From NCBI GenBank assembly GCA_006937955.1, contig SSNP01000084.1, positions 2,007,689 through 2,071,688 on the forward strand: 64,000 bases of DNA, written 5' to 3'. Origin of the DNA: Pachypanchax playfairii. Lineage: Eukaryota; Chordata; Actinopteri; Cyprinodontiformes; Aplocheilidae. Of this stretch, positions 26,101-42,100 are shown in pieces. How positions within the stretch are numbered: position 1 is the first letter of the stretch; every line of letters starts with the position of its first letter. The position numbers and the translations under genes were made by a program. The notes under the pieces were generated by a model. That model worked only from the letters and a program-made list of their open reading frames with translations. It was not told the DNA's origin and did no database searches.

Positions 26101-29100
26101 TAGATTGCCACAGAGAACAGCTGCTCTCTCTAGATACTACCTCTAACAAACAGAGTGGGATCATTCAGAATGCACACACACACCTGCATCTTGTTGAACC
26201 TCCTGATACAAAAAGGTCTCAACTGGCTAAATCCCCCCTGACAGCACCTGTTCTCCTGCATAAAACACAATAAGCAACAAACAAGCGAAGGGAAGAGGGT
26301 CCGTCTTCTGCTCACAATGCAGCGAGTATCAGTACCGCAACACAGTAAGTGCGTCAAATTGTTACTTAGCAAGCAGAACACAAACACGGTTTTCCGAGGA
26401 CGAGGTGCATACTGGACACACATTGTTGGAAACAGCTGAGAGAAACGCATTAGGCGTCTTACAGTAACTGGAATTAGAATCTGTCCAGTTTGCAGATGCT
26501 TCTCTGTCATGAAAAGTTGGACAAAAAATATATTTTTTGAGTTTTAATACAAGTGTTGTGTTTGAGTATATGATCAAAAATATACAATTTTAATTATATA
26601 AACGTATAAAGACACTTTTCTGAGCTTTCAGATGGTCTAAAATCACCTCCACATCACATCATGTGTGGCACATGTGCAACAGAAGCCTGCTTCATACTTT
26701 GTGTCACAAAGAGAAATTATAAGTCCTCCGGCTGCTGCGTATTGATTTCCTGACTGACTTATGACACGGCGTGTAACGGGCTCGGTGCTGCTCGGGGACT
26801 AATCTCCACTGAAAACAGATATTTCAAACCTAAACCTCCCTCAGTGCTCAGCTCTCGTACTGACTGTAACCTGCTTCAGGCTTGGTGTTTGTAACGTAAC
26901 CTGATGTGCAGCAGTTCATATTAGAGCGTTGATGAGTTTTGGATGAAGGCCAGACTCCAGTACCCCCCCCTCTCCGAGGATGGACTGGTGACATCCTGAG
27001 CAGCTAGAATAACTGGAAACGACTCATCAGCAATGTTCAGAAGACTCAGATGTCTCACTAATGGTTAATCCTGGATGTCACAGATACAAAGTTATGTTGA
27101 GCTCCACATAAGGACGGTTAGTTTAAAGAGATGGTGTCAGCACTTAAAAGCCAATGAGCCTCGACATCATCAGTAAATAGTGGCGCGTCCATATCGACTC
27201 GGTCCAAATCTTGGCTTCTCTTAGAAGATGAAAGGACTAATGCTTGATTTACATTTCATTTTAAGAGAGATAACTTTTTTATTTCCACAGTGATGTGATG
27301 AAAACTCCAAGTTCTCCCTCCACCGAGACTTAGAAGGTGCAATACGAGTCATTATCTCGCTGTAGAAGCAATTACAGATGATATGAATTCTGGGGAAGTT
27401 TCATCTTCTGCTCAGTTTCTTATTGACAACAGAACAGAAATCCAAACTTTTGCATACTGCTGTAATCATCAGAGCTGCTGTATTATAAGGTTGTATACAA
27501 CTCAAAGTATCAGGTCACAATGAGATGAACTTCCAATAAAGTGTCCTGACATTCAGCGGAGCTGTAGGAGGGTTGCGTTTCATAATGTTGTGTGGATTTA
27601 GCAAACAGAGTGGGTTTTCACACAGCAGATCACATGACCTCTGTGGATTGGGAAGATGTCGAACAATAACTGCGGAAAAGCGAGCTGTTTGTTCTCAGTT
27701 CAGTCAGTAAACTCCCACAGCAGATGCTAAATGAACAGCGTCCTCAAGAGAGATCAGTTACTACGTGTGCTCAACCTCTTCTTAGCGTATTCTCGAATTA
27801 CTGCGTAGCTAATTAATGCCGCATAGTGCAAAAACGTTGACGGCCTGTTGCCTCATCGCCACCGACTTCTCGCCGTTTGCAACACAGAACAAGTGCAACT
27901 TTTTTTTTTTCATTTGATGGCTCTGCAGTATAGAGATCGACTTTTATGGAACGAGTGAGGCGATCGAGCCATCTCTCCTTGGATTTCCTTATCTTTCTCT
28001 CTCAGATCTACTTCATAGCTGGTTCATTCAGACTCTCCACATCTCCAGTACTAGTAGGAGAAAGGCAGTGAGCCCTGGGGAGGCCTGGCAATCTCTGGTC
28101 ACTGAAAGGAAAGATGAAGAGAGTGAGATAGGAAGAGGGAGGAAGGGGCGTAAATGAAATTTCCAACGTATTAAGCAGACCCAGTGCCACCCACTGACTG
28201 CACAAATGTGGTGGGAGATGTGGGTTGTTGCTGAGTGACTGCAGGCCAATGAAAGCGCTTCAGAGCTGAGGAGCATTGATCAATTTACAGGGATTCCCTG
28301 GATGTTTCCTGATGATGGGCAGACATGACAGAGGCTCAAGGCTGAACAGAAAATAACCTGTTCAGGTAATCAGGGCGATGTGATGGCTCAAACTAACCAC
28401 TTTGCAGATAATCATATTCGAAATGAACCCGCCTGCTGGACCCCTCTGCCAAGGACGTGTAGACAATTACATGCGCACTGAGATACATACACATCGCATG
28501 TGTGTGGTTGTGTGAGCTCTATCACAGGTCTGATGAGAGAAATTACCAGCGGCGTGCAGCGGGGTTCGTACAAATCAATACACACCAGTCACAAGGAGAA
28601 GAACGTGATGCACGCGTGCACTCTTTTACAATTTATTCAGATTTTTTATGGGATATAAATATGGTCAGAAATGGTTATTAATGTGGGCGGGAGATAGAGG
28701 CTGAGAGGAATGGGTGGGCTGAAAGCTGCTTCCATTCATGTAGAACGCTACAACAAAGGAGTTTCAAACCAGTGTATGTTAGCAAGACTTAAGGGTGTGC
28801 AGGGGTACCTCATATAAAAAATATACATGATTTACTGCTCCATGTGCTACCCGAAAGAAGCTAAATGCAGACAGAACAGTAGGTTGTTGCTGATACTGTT
28901 TGAATGAGAATAACCCAAAAGTGTCAGAGCTGAGAGTGCTGAGTTCATCAGAATCTGAAAACTCAACCTTCTTCTTCCAGCTGTGAGAAGCAGATTTAAA
29001 AATGACAAAGTAGATTTCAAAATAAAATTTGATCTAAAAAAAAAAAACACAGCTGCGATGGATACGTTTCTCTTTTATTTCCTTTAGTTCATGCTAACGA

Positions 29101-32100
29101 CACACACATCCTTCTAACCTGGGAATGAAGCCGGTGTTCAGGAGTGGAGAGTAAAAGCGTGGGCGTGTGGGGGAGGAAGTATTTCACACGAGTCAGGAAG
29201 ATACACAAGTGAACCAGCATCAGTAAAAAAAAAAAAAAAAAAAAAGAGGAGGGACTGTATAATGGAAAAAAAAAAAGAGCCTGAGTGTGTTTCTCTGCAT
29301 ACGTGTTGGCTTGTGTCCATGTGATTCATTACAAAAACTCTCATTCTTAGAATCACGAGGATTCCCAAACAGCAGGAACCACCCAGCTGCACGGCGCTAG
29401 CTAAACAGCTGCAATCCGGCAGAAAAGGGCAGATTATTTAACCAAACAAGTCACTACTGATACAAACTGAGTGGTCCAAAATCTGCAAACAAAATTGTGG
29501 TTTTCTGCAGATGTTAAAGCATTGCACGTCTCAGAATAGGAAGTCAGATCTTATGAAAGCTGTGGTTTGAAAACATGGACTGATGCGCATGTTCTCGTCA
29601 TGCTGATGATATACCTGCACAACATTTAGTATTTTATGGGTCTGTCATGTGACTCAGAGGAAACTGAGGCTTAAATTGAAGTGGTTTCTAAGAATAAAGG
29701 TGTTTAAGTATCTCAGTCCTATTCAGAAAGACGATCCCTCAGCCTTAAATAACATCTGTGTTCAACAGTCTTTACTTCCTGTGTCACAAACCAAGACAAG
29801 GTGTGTTTAAAATGCAGTGGAGCAAATAAGAAGATAAACACAATCTGCACAAATCATGTTATAAGGTTTTACTTAAGTCTTTTTATGGTTGATGGGTGTC
29901 TTTATTCACCGACTACATCGGCCAACATGACTCAACTGAAAAGCTCACAGTGTTCCTGTCATCTGATTATAGCAGAGCGTAGCTGCGGCTTTACGAGTCG
30001 GGCTTGTAAATCACTTCTGGTCTTATACGCGTGCTGTAGAAGCAAAACTCTGCTTCAGATTATGCCACATGTTGTTAATGCAAACTCGACACTTTGCAAT
30101 GATCCTTTGAAAAGATTTTCATAGTCAGGCTGCTTCGGAAAACTGCCTTTAATGAGGTCCCTTGATGTCGTAATCACATTTAACTTTTAACCATCTCCAC
30201 TGACATCTTCTTACATTCAGCATCTGGCAAAAAATAAATGAAACAAAAAATACACACTGAGCTCCTCCGAGAACTTTATTAGCTCGGACATACGGCGGTA
30301 TTTATCTGCGACTTCCACAGCAAAGCACTTTTAACAGTAAATACTGTTTTATTATATGATTCTGCACAAAATTATTCTTAGTCTAACGTCTTTTGTCATA
30401 AAGAGCCAAATAAATACAATAAAGTTAAAGGAAACGGTTGTTTTTAACTGATAAATTTCACAGCATGGTGAAATTTTGTAGAGTATATCACACGATTAGA
30501 TTCATAGAGATTCTTTCTCTCCTGAGAGTCAGTAAGATGGAAAACCTTCAATTCTCTGTTGGAAAAAAAGAAGGACAGTTTGACAGTCCAAAGTGTTACC
30601 AAGGCAACAGCAGCACAGGGGCTTTCTAAACCCCCCCCAGAAACCTGTATGTTTGCTTTCTTTCACCTGAATGTACACCTTTGTTTTTAAAATGAACTTT
30701 GTGTCCTTGATTGACTGTTGGTCTGAGAAATGTCTCACACATTCCGATAGCGAAGGGGACAGCTCGATATATTGTAAGTTACAAACACGGCCAAAAGCAA
30801 AAAGAAAAACACCTGAACACCTTGTCCTTCCACGTGAACAGTCTCCATCTATTCCCTTTTTTTAAAATCCAGTTCATGTCCAAACTTGGAGTTTCCCAAA
30901 GGTTTCCCTTGGGGAGGTTAAGCTCTGGCAGTCGATGGGTAAAAAAAAAAAATCTGCTGGAGGCCTAAATGATCTATTTTAATGCCAAGCTGAATTCTTC
31001 TACCGCCAAACAGCCTCCAGTTTCTTCCTGGGAAAAAAAACAAACAGCTAGGTAGACAGCAGGCAACCAACCAGCTGTGGACAAGCATCTTAGCTCTAAG
31101 CAGAGGTTAGCAGGAAGATAACCTTCTTCTCTCTTCATATCCCATTAGATATCTGTTGCAGATGGGCAACGCAGCAGGCAAAACACTGCAGAAGGAATAT
31201 AATTATCAGGGTCAGAGAGAAGAAGAGCTTTTCCATACTAATAGTAGAAGCACGGTGGCTTTTTTTTTTTATTTTTATTCCTGTGACACAATCCGTTCAG
31301 CACTCCAGGGGCTACAGGAACACAGAACAAGAAAACAGCTGAAGGAATACTGTAATTTAATCTAGCTGCCACATGCTGGACATATGGGAGCTTTAAAATA
31401 TCTTTGGGGGGTATAATTCAGCAGAAATATCCACGTACAAGCTGACAGTAGGACGTGAGAAGCCGGTACTGCTAAAAAGACACAGATGCTTCCACGTTCA
31501 GAGTCTGGTTATGAAAATAAGATTTAAATTTGGGTGTGTGTGTTTCTCCACAAGATATTTTGCATTTGTAAAGAGAAAAAAACACAGAGCCGTGTTTGTT
31601 TAGCCATCTGCGTGTCTGTGTGGGGTATTTAAAGAGGCAGAGTGACGTAAAGTTAACCAACACAGTGGTCTGCAGGAGCCAATCGCGTCCCGTTTGCCAA
31701 GTGAAAAGGGAATACTGCCGCAGTGCAAATATTTTTCACCAGCAGAAATGAAAGAAATTGCTTTTATTTGTCTAACTTGGTATGTTGTGACAACAGTATC
31801 CTAACAACTAGGGGGGGTTGCACAGTAAACAATTTTACAACAAGTCAAAATCCCACCCTACACAATAGTGTGCTACTAATAAAGCCCATACTGTCTCCAT
31901 GGAAATGCTTTTTCCCAACAAAGTCTTATATCTGTCATCTCATAAACCTATTTATAGAAAAGCAGACTGCTAGCTAGCCAGTGAATATGAGGTAAAGTTT
32001 AGTGGGGAGTGAAAATGTCTAGTGTTTCTAAATCTCAGCGCTGCCCGTCTTCTTCATTGACGCCTTCTCCAAGATCAAAGGCTTCACACCTACAACTGAC

Positions 32101-35100
32101 TAACAATCTTCACAAGAGAAAGCACCGTGTGGAAAGCTTGTGCGTGTGATGCAAGGGTTATCGTTGACCTTTTCTGCGGCCTCGTTGCTTTCTTAAATAC
32201 GTGGAATGATGGTGTGAAAAAACCACAGCCATTTTCGAGGCCAATAGCTTCCAGCTCAGTCACTACTGAGACAAGTGATAAAAGGTAAACACCAGCAGCA
32301 AATTTATTGTTGACATTTCTCATTGCATCTCACAGCTCGGTCTGAACCAGCATGGTTGCAGCACACCTGAAGCACAGCCTCATTTTTTTTTTTTGTTCCT
32401 GCAAACACAATCAAAGCTCAGGGGGAAATCTTTCTTGGTGGTGCTGACGATGCTAAACTCCAGGATTCTCTAAACTAAAGAGCACCTGCATCATAAACAA
32501 AAGCCACGACAAACAGTGTGGCAGTAACTCAATGACAGAGGGCAGCAATTAGAGCCGTCAGCTTTCATTAACAAATGCACTAACTCTCAGTAATCACTAG
32601 CAGGAGAACAAGTCTCCGCCATTTTATTCAAATGACACCATCTCTGTAGTGCAACCATTATTAGTATTGATTATCTCTTTTGTTGGCTTTTGACTGCTCT
32701 AAGCCAACACTAAGTGCTTGTTTTAATCCAAAGTAAAAGACTTAAAAAATAGAAACACGGACTGAAAAGCGAACCTTCCCGTCTCGTCAACATCAATGAT
32801 GGATTATAGAAACCAAGCTTTTTGTATTTATTTATTTATTTATTTAATTCTTTACAAAAAACCGATTTACTTTAGCTGCCCTGTGCCTTTGACAGCAAAT
32901 CTTGCATTATCCATCTTGGCCCTTTTATTTTGGTAGCAGACAGCAATGGGTTGCATCATGAAGTTGGGTCAAACGAAGACAAAAGTTTAGTGAGACAATA
33001 TCAGCTTGTTGGCTGCAACATGTTTTGAGCAGATTATGTTATAGGAATACTTTATACTAGGGGTGATATGACAATCATAAATCCTTCTATCACGTACAAA
33101 TATATACTACCAAACTCAAAAGAAGAAAGAAAGAAGAAAGAAAAAAATTTGTTTGACCATCATCACCACTCATTACATATTCAAGCCCATCCCACCTTCC
33201 CTCACAAATATAGCTCCGTTTTCTGGTAAGTTTATTACTTGGCGTTTTATTGATCGAGTAGCGCTGATATAGGGTTTAATTAAAACAGACATGGCCCAAT
33301 GCTGAGAGTCATTTATTACTAGCAATTAAATTGTCAGTTTTCTCTTTAACAGTGCTTCTATTAGAATCAAGCAGGTGTATTTCAATCCATTCCAACAATC
33401 CGAGCAGAAACTGGGGAGAAGGAGATTATGGCTGAACTTCTTTTAACCAATAAAAATATCATGTTTGTCTCGTCTCTCGTGTCCAGTTAATAATTACAAA
33501 CAATAAAAAAGCTGCTGAGGGTTTAGAATTCATTGTTTGTTACAGGTGTGTGTCTTTGTTTGGTTTCTCCATGGTGAATACCCTGTGTATGTGCTTGGGT
33601 CTACCAATCAGAGTAATTACAGTGCAAATAGACTAGGCAGCAAGCCCAATAGAGAGCGTAGCTTCATGGGGATCACTGACTCTGCTGCGAATCTGATCGG
33701 TCTCAGTTAAACCCCACATCTTGACTTCTGGTTGTGTAATGAGGCATTTAAAAGCATCCCTCCTAGAACACAGACATCTCAGTTTAGGCAGAGTGTAGAC
33801 TGATGCTGCAGAAGCCAAAATGAACAAACCAGAAATAGGAAGCTCTTCAGAGTCTGTGAAACGGACCCTAGAAGCTCCAGAGGATGAAATATAATAGGAT
33901 GGAGACATCTCAAAACCATACCGTAAAGGGAGCAGGATCAATTCATAGTGCTGTAGTAAAAACATCTGCCGAGGTCAATACAAGGGAACTTTTGTTTTTA
34001 AAGATTTATATTTAGAATGATATGGAACTCTAGAGAGAATAGAAATAAACAAAGCCAAAGTAATAAAATGAAATGCCATCCTTAAGTATCCCAATCCTCA
34101 AAAATTACACTTAAAACAAACAAAAAAAAACCCCAAAAAACCCAACAACAACCATTGCTATTTTTTGGGACCAAAACCATTTTTTCCCTGTCAGGAGAAT
34201 TTTTTTCTTTTGCTAAATAACCCTTCAAGGAGACACTTGCCAAATGTGTCTTCTTCAAAGCATCAAACATCCTTGTTTTGACGGCTGCAGCTTGTGCACG
34301 CCAACCACCCAGAATAAAAACAGCAATGTGATCCTACGCATTCAAAAGAATAACAATCAGCAGCCTGCTTGGCACCATGCCTCACCAAGCAACAGTGGAG
34401 AAATGATTTCTCATTGACACACACACTCCCACTCCCCACAACGATCTCAACACAGGGACGATGTTAAAGTTCCCCCTACATCCATCCAACCATGACAAGT
34501 CTGTATTTCCCTAGTAGGAGAACACAAGTACGTTTCACTGCATATATACAATCTCAAATGCGGACATATTTCCTTCCAGCAGGTATACCTCAACCACTGC
34601 CACCCCCCTAGAAACGGCACCACATTCTCAAGTTTCCAGGACAAAACCTTGTAAATATGAAGCTGTAACTACCAACTAATAATAAATTGATACAACAGTG
34701 TTTATTGATGGGTGGGCCTTTATGTAAACTGCTTTCATTTAGGTTTGTTCTGTTTATCTTTCTTTCAGTAGACCTAGAATTGAGCAATGTGTTATAATCT
34801 TGTTAAGCAATAACCAGGAGAACAGTTGTGTTGAAATTGGCCAAACTATTTATTAACCATTCCTTAAAGTACATACATACATAATTTACTGAGTAATATC
34901 TTAAACCTTGCCAGATGATATTTAAATTAATTCAGCAGGAATTGTGTTAAATGCACTGGAGAAATCAAAGAACATGGTCCTCACAGTGCTGCAGGCTTTG
35001 TCTAGGTGAATCTGGGTTTCCATACACAGACAGGTGGAAGGGGGAAACAATTAGGACACCGGTTTCTTCTGATGTTGTCAAATATGATGGAACAGCACCA

Positions 35101-38100
35101 AGATGAAGATCCATGGCTGAGGTGGAAGAAGAGACAGTTGAGGTGTGACAGAAGTGCTGTGATTGAAGGGAGGGAGGACTGTTCAGCTTGTGGCAGGAGA
35201 GGAAGATGCTGAACTTGATTCTAAACTGGATCTATTAAAGAATATGTTCAGTTCATTGGTTCTATCCAGACTTCCATCTAACTCATCCTCCTTTTGCTTA
35301 AAGCCTGTGAGCTTCTTCATCCTTTACCACACATCTCTTACATTGTTTTGCAGGAGCTTGTTCTCCAACTTTTTCCTGTGCACCTCCTTGTTGTTTTTAA
35401 TCTTGACTTTAAGTTCTCTTTGTACACTTCTCCATAATACCCTCTCACTCTACCTGAAAGTTATTTTTTATTGTTTATTTGTTCTTTTAGGTTGCTGGTG
35501 ATCCAGGATTTCTTATTGGGGAAGCACAGGTTGCCTCTTGACAATGGGTTTATACACAGAGCAGACAAAGATCAGATTATGATCTGCCTTGCCAAGAGCG
35601 GGTCGTGCAAATAACCTGTATGCATCAAAGACATTCAAAATTCCAGTGTTTCATTTTCTCTGATAGAGCAGTTGACAAACTGCTGAAATGTCAGAAGTGT
35701 AAACGAGAGAGAAGCATGATTAAAATCTTCAGATATTGCCACAAATCAATTTGGGTGTTGTGTCTATAGTTTAGCAACAGCTGGGCTAATGTGGTCATTA
35801 GTACAATCAGCACTAGCTGACGGTGGACTGTATACTGTTACTAAAATGACACTGGTAAACAACCTTGTAGAAAATATGGATACAAAATTAACAGCTAACA
35901 GGGCTGCAATCGTAATATTAAACAAAAACATGTCCTGGGTGACACCATTTGTTGTTAATAAGGATAGCTATCCCACCTCCTTTTCTTTTGCTGCTCCTCT
36001 TCAAAGCTCTGTCTGTCTGTTTTGTCTGACAGCCAGGCAGAGCCCCACTTGGTCTGGGATATGATCCTGTAGATACCCCCGGCTGGGACTTCATCAGTTT
36101 TTTAAGCTCATCCACGTTATTAGCAAGAAATCATACATTTGCCATTATGACTGATGGAAAAGGGGGTGTAAACTTCCTCTTTCTTTCTTCTTTGCTAAAG
36201 TTCTACATCTATGTTTTCTTTTTTTAACTCATCAGGGATTTTGGGTTTAGCCATTACATTAGCCTTAGAAAAATCTATTAGCTGTTTTTTCATGTAATTC
36301 TCTCTCTCTCTTTGCTTCTGTTACATAATATAAGTGGTAAAAATCATTACAAAACAACATCCAAACCAGAAGAGATACAATTAAAAAAGAAAATGTAAAA
36401 TGAGGGGGTGGGGGGGGGGACTACAAATATCACAGAGAACTACAACAAGCTACCATCATCTGTGCTATTCTCGAACTAATATTATCTTTAAAATAAGATG
36501 GAACTTGGTTGTTAAGAAAGTTTTTAATTTTATTCTAAGTTTTCCAGGGACCCAACACAAAGATGCTAGCATGTATAACATCTACAATAACATCTCGTCT
36601 TATTCTCATCTGAACTCTGGCAGCAGCACTTTGAATCAGCAAGAGGCATTTTGAAAATCTCTGAACACTCTGATAATAAAGAATTGTACAACTCAAGCCA
36701 AGAAGTAATGAATGCATGGACTACTTTTCTGGCTGCAGCAGGAGGATCACTGCTTAATGAGTCAACTCCTTCTATCAAAATTTTCATGTTCCTCGAGCAA
36801 CAAGTTAAGGAGGAGCATGTAGTAGAAGCTATTTTCCATTCATGTCTATTGATCAGCTCTAGATGAGTTATTAATTATAATTCTTTTGATTCTCTGACCT
36901 TAATTTTGGTCCAAGGTGTAACCTGCCTGTCGCCTGGTGACCCCTCTGCGACTGTGAACAGGAATAAATGGTAACAGATAATGATTGACCCTAATTTTTT
37001 GTACCCAAACTAGAAATAATTGTTTTAAGTTATTTGTTGTTGTATATCATCCATCCAGCACTTATTCTGAGTGTCTGTTGGGATTTTCAGACTTTTTATC
37101 AGGCCTATTATCAAATGCTAATAAAGTAATTTAAGAAGAAGATTTCAAGATGGATGTTGAAAGTGATAACCTAACTATTTATTTTATTGATCTATTAGAC
37201 TTGATTTGTTTTTGCCAAACTGTACAGAAACAATCTCACTCTCTCATCACACTCTTGTTTTGACTTATAACAGAGAGTGAAAAGCATGTCACAACCTTAT
37301 GTTTGCTGATCATTTTAAATAATGTTTCAATTTACACTGACAGACTTCACAGACAAAATAAATCAATATGATGATCCGTTATCAAATAATTATTTACCAG
37401 AGACTTAGATGAGATTTTATGTTCAATAGGTCACATCTAATAGTTTCATTTTTTTTGCTCTGTTAACAGCGTTTATTTTAATTACATTTTTATGATTTAT
37501 AAGTGTTTTTTTGTTGTTGTTGAATGTTTAATTTGGACCGTAGGCATGCACTGTCTCTCTCGGGGTTTGTGAAGGTTGCAATACAGAAACTGCAGAGAAG
37601 TATGTAAGACTACAACTCTGTTTCCTGGCCTGTACCCTGGATTGTCATGAATCAATTCTACCAGATTACAAGAAGAAAAGACCTGCAACATCCAATGTGG
37701 GATGATGTCATCACTCCAGATAAGACCAAGTTATCAATTATCATAAAGCCCATATCACCTTTAATTCACCACCAGTGGCAAAAAATCCAACGTAGCTAAA
37801 CATAAATGGCAAGATTTCAACATAAATTCCTGAATGTTCTGAAATGTAGCTATTCTGACATTTTAATGACTCTTACCGTTACTTGTTTGCTGTGAAACAA
37901 TAGTGGTTTTAAGAATAAAGCTCTTGGTTTCAAACATTCTGGAGTTGGAACAATGACAGTGAGGAAGTCACGATGCAAAGCAGCCGGTCTCTTGACAATA
38001 AAAGAGGTGAACCTGAGGCCGAAGGGAATCCTCGCATCAGAATCCCCACATCCTTGAAACGATCTCCATCAAATTACTCCATTAGTAAAATAGGACTCAT

Positions 38101-39071
38101 TCATGCATAATGTTTCCAATTCCAATTAGGAGATGCCTGACTGTTGACAGCCAAGCTAGATTCATCTCTCCTGCTGCCTTCATTAAAATGATGACTCCCC
38201 TGTTACTGCCATCCTTTGATATGACAATTTTAGCCTTTAAGTGAGCAGTAGTCATTTCTGGATCAGTAGGAATAAATATACTAAACTCTTCGCAATTTGA
38301 AGAAGCAATAAAAATGTAGGAAGTAGAAGCATGGAAGGAATACTGATCACAGCTCCATAACGGGACTGATATAAGAAACTGTAGCAAATATTTATTCTAA
38401 TAATTTATCCAGTTTATTGTTACTCGGGTATGTATAATAGCAGCTCAAACATGTTTAAAGTGTAGAGTTCAATGCAAATAAGCAAGAAGGGATGTAACCG
38501 ATTAGTGAAGATGGTCATGGAGTCACAATTCAAGCTTTATGTTACTGAACTGAATAGCAATATTAAAATGTTATAATGTCTTTTTACACCTTTAGAAATA
38601 AGGCTACTATATATAGTGTAGCTCAATATTACATGAGGAATTTCAAAAAATCAATAAGTGTCAAAGAATTAAAGCGCCACTAATAAAAAAAAACATAATA
38701 CATTTTTTTAAAGGTAAATTGTCATCAGTCAGCATCTCAGTACTTGTCCGAAATCGACACCACTCCAGTGTTTTTATTATTTCACGTAAACTTGAATAAA
38801 CAAAAAGGTACAAACAATCAATACTTCCTGACGCAGAGGTCAACTACACGGCTCTCTTCCTAATTAGCTGCCTGCTTTGGTAGTCCTGATGTTCTGCAAG
38901 ACAAGATTTCGTCATGACAACGATCAATGTGGAAATTGTTATTTTGAGGTCCATGGCCTTCAAATAATGAGAAATAGACACAATAATTAACTGTGTTTTG
39001 TTTTCTGCTCTTGAAATTACACAAATTATTAGAAGTTAGCCAAAAAATGAAAAAAATTCAACTATCTCTTT

Positions 39072-39114
<43 letters not shown>

Positions 39115-42100
39115 TTTTTTTTAAAGATCTTGGCACATCTGACCTTCAGACAGGCTAAATCTGCTGAGTCTAATTTACGCCCCTCATTTCAACCCTGCCT
39201 TCCCACAGATTTATCACAATAATGAGCCCAATTTCATATCTAAGGAGATGAAAGGCAGAGCAGTCAATGACCTTCAGGTTTAAGCAGCCGCCTCACCTGA
39301 CCTCCTCATGGACGGTGCAAACAGCCCCCTAGTCTCAGATGCGAGAAGTAACCAAGCGTCCCCTCCATCAATCATCACATTACACACAATGGCCTTGTTT
39401 AACGTCCTTTTCAGACTTGACTGGAGACACGCTGGGCCACACAAAGAAACATGGGAACTAGCTAATTAGTCTGTGCCAACTGCAGAGGTTCACCAGTCAT
39501 TTCCCACTTCAAGGGTGAAAATCTCTCCAAAGTGCTAATGAGGACTTTGTCCGTCATTGCTGTCTCATCAATTACAATGCTGCAGCTTCCTAAATGTCCC
39601 GACAACAAAAACATATGGTTTCTTTGTGCAGCAAAAAAAAATTAGAAATAATTCTATTAGGCGTATATGTTTCAAAACTACAGAAGAATGTCATGGGCAT
39701 GTCAGGATGTCACCTCGAAATGTTTCACCCCTCAGCGATTCTTCTGAACAACTGGGCAAACAGCTGGGGAGCATGAGAAAGGGTATCATGCCGAACAGGT
39801 GATGTAATGTAATGAACCGAGGCGGTGTGAGGAGAAGAAACGGGAAACACACGAGCCTAAGAGGGAGAAAATAGGAGCTTTTTCTCCTCTTAGTGCCAAT
39901 AAGCTGGCTAACAAGAGCTTTTTTATAATAAAAAAAACAGAAGCTGTAACATTCATGCCTATTTCCAGGCATGTCAAAAGTTCTCTGCACTAGATGTTTT
40001 TTCAAAGTAAAAGCCTTCTGAATAAATAGATTTTTTTTATGATTCTAATTAAACAACATTCAAGAAATGCAGAGTAAAGACCTGCTTTAGTCGGTGATGC
40101 TTTGGACCATTTTTCTCAGTAAATTACAGCCTAATTTCCTAAAAATTATGTTTTTGCAGAATGAAACACGTTAAGCTTTAAGTAAAACATTTGTTTTACG
40201 AAACTGCCGGCTAATTGCAATTAATACTGAAGGAAAAGCAGCAATGATGCAGCTTAACAACTGTAATGTATCCCTGCAGGTCAGTCACACAGCTCTGAAT
40301 CTCCACCCAGGTGTGTGAAAGAGGAACACAACCAAAACTGACAGCATCTGAAGCCAAGCATTAATTCATCACTGCACTCAAAGGACAACACGCATCTGGT
40401 AATTGGAGTTTAGGAAGTTGCCTGAATTTGATGTTGCTCACTGACACTTTGTAAATGTTTAAATGCGTTCAATTTCATTTTATCTTTCTCATCAGTGCCA
40501 CCAAAAAAAAAAAAATTGTCATTTCCCAGACACAAACACCAAATTGGAGGAAATGTTTGGATTTTACTGGCAGTCATTCTGTCTTGAGATGCAGTTCTAA
40601 CTGAGATAAGTTGCCTGTGAAGACGGGTGAACTATCACGCCTGTCTGGAGAGTATAAGATCCTTCTTCTCTTCTATTTCCTGTCCACTGCTCTGCAACTC
40701 GCTCGCTAAAAAGTCAAACAGCGAAGTGAGGAAGTTCTCAGAACATTTCAGACCAGTCTGGTTACAGTAACTTTAACTGAAAAGGTTTTTGCCAAATTTA
40801 CCAACAAACCAATTAAGTGTTGTGCATTTTATTTAGTCAAGAAACTTAAAACCCTCCCACTCCCTTTCTACCAGGTTAGTTGATACTCAGTCCTAATGTG
40901 GAAACTGTTAGCATGTAATGGTGGGAGGCAATAAAAGAACATGGATTATAGATAAGGATATCCATATCCATTCATTCAGCTAATGAATCACATTGTAACT
41001 ACTAACCTAGAGCTGAAACTCTACCCAAAACACTGTCTACAAATTATCTCTGATCAGTTTTCTCATGCTCTAAAAGTTAAAAAAAACTCTCTGAATGTTG
41101 CATTCACATTCACACACCTGAGCAGAGATTAGAAAGTTGCACTCCAGCAGACATAAAGTTGATTTTAAAAGACATAAACATCTAAATGTATACACAGAAT
41201 TTAGAATTCTGATCAACTTGAGGCCAAAAAGCTGCCTTGAATCTATCTGCAAGGTGAATAAATGAATTATTTATTATCTGAAAAGACAAATAACATGATT
41301 TTCTATTAACATGTACATATCTCAACATGCTGCAACGATTATCTCTCTCATATTATAACTAGAGTTAGAAAACACTTTGTCCAGAAGAGGCCAGAGACGT
41401 TACTGAAACCGTTGGTGTTGACGGGTTTATCAATCACTCAACGATCTTATCGCCTTTAGCGCCGCCACGAGCTTACGGTCACTCTCTTATCACGCTAATC
41501 CGGATAACTTGAGCACTGAGTCTCTCTGAAGGCAGCAGGGAATAAATTAGTTTACACCCACACTGATTGGATTAAAAGCCAGAAGTGAGCCTCGACCTCG
41601 AGACTCTGACAGCTAAAGCCAAACAGACGCCAAACAAGATCTTTTTTTCTTTTTTTGTGCTCGATTCTTACAGGAAATCCTAGATTCTGGGTGCAAAATC
41701 TGAAAGTATTGATTTAATCTGCTTCTAAATAAAGTAACCACCAGTTATTCAGAATTCTGTTACTTGGAGTGACTGATGTGCACAGACACATCTCAAAGAA
41801 GATGAATTTTAGATGACAGGAGACTTAATCGAAAACTACTGTAACTTAAGCATATTTGGGTCTTTAGTGGACCACGTCCTGACTGCCTGCTCCACAGCAA
41901 ACCATCTATCTCCCACTGCAGCTCTGTAAACACAAGCCCTGATAAAGAGAGCCAACGCTGCAGTTAGGAGCTCACAAATGGACACAAAGACTTGGCTGTC
42001 ACGAAGAGACAAGACTGCGACAGCAACACCTCAAAAGACAAAGACTCAATATGACACGGAGACAAAACTACAAGCTGAAGAGACTGACAGGGACTAGAAA

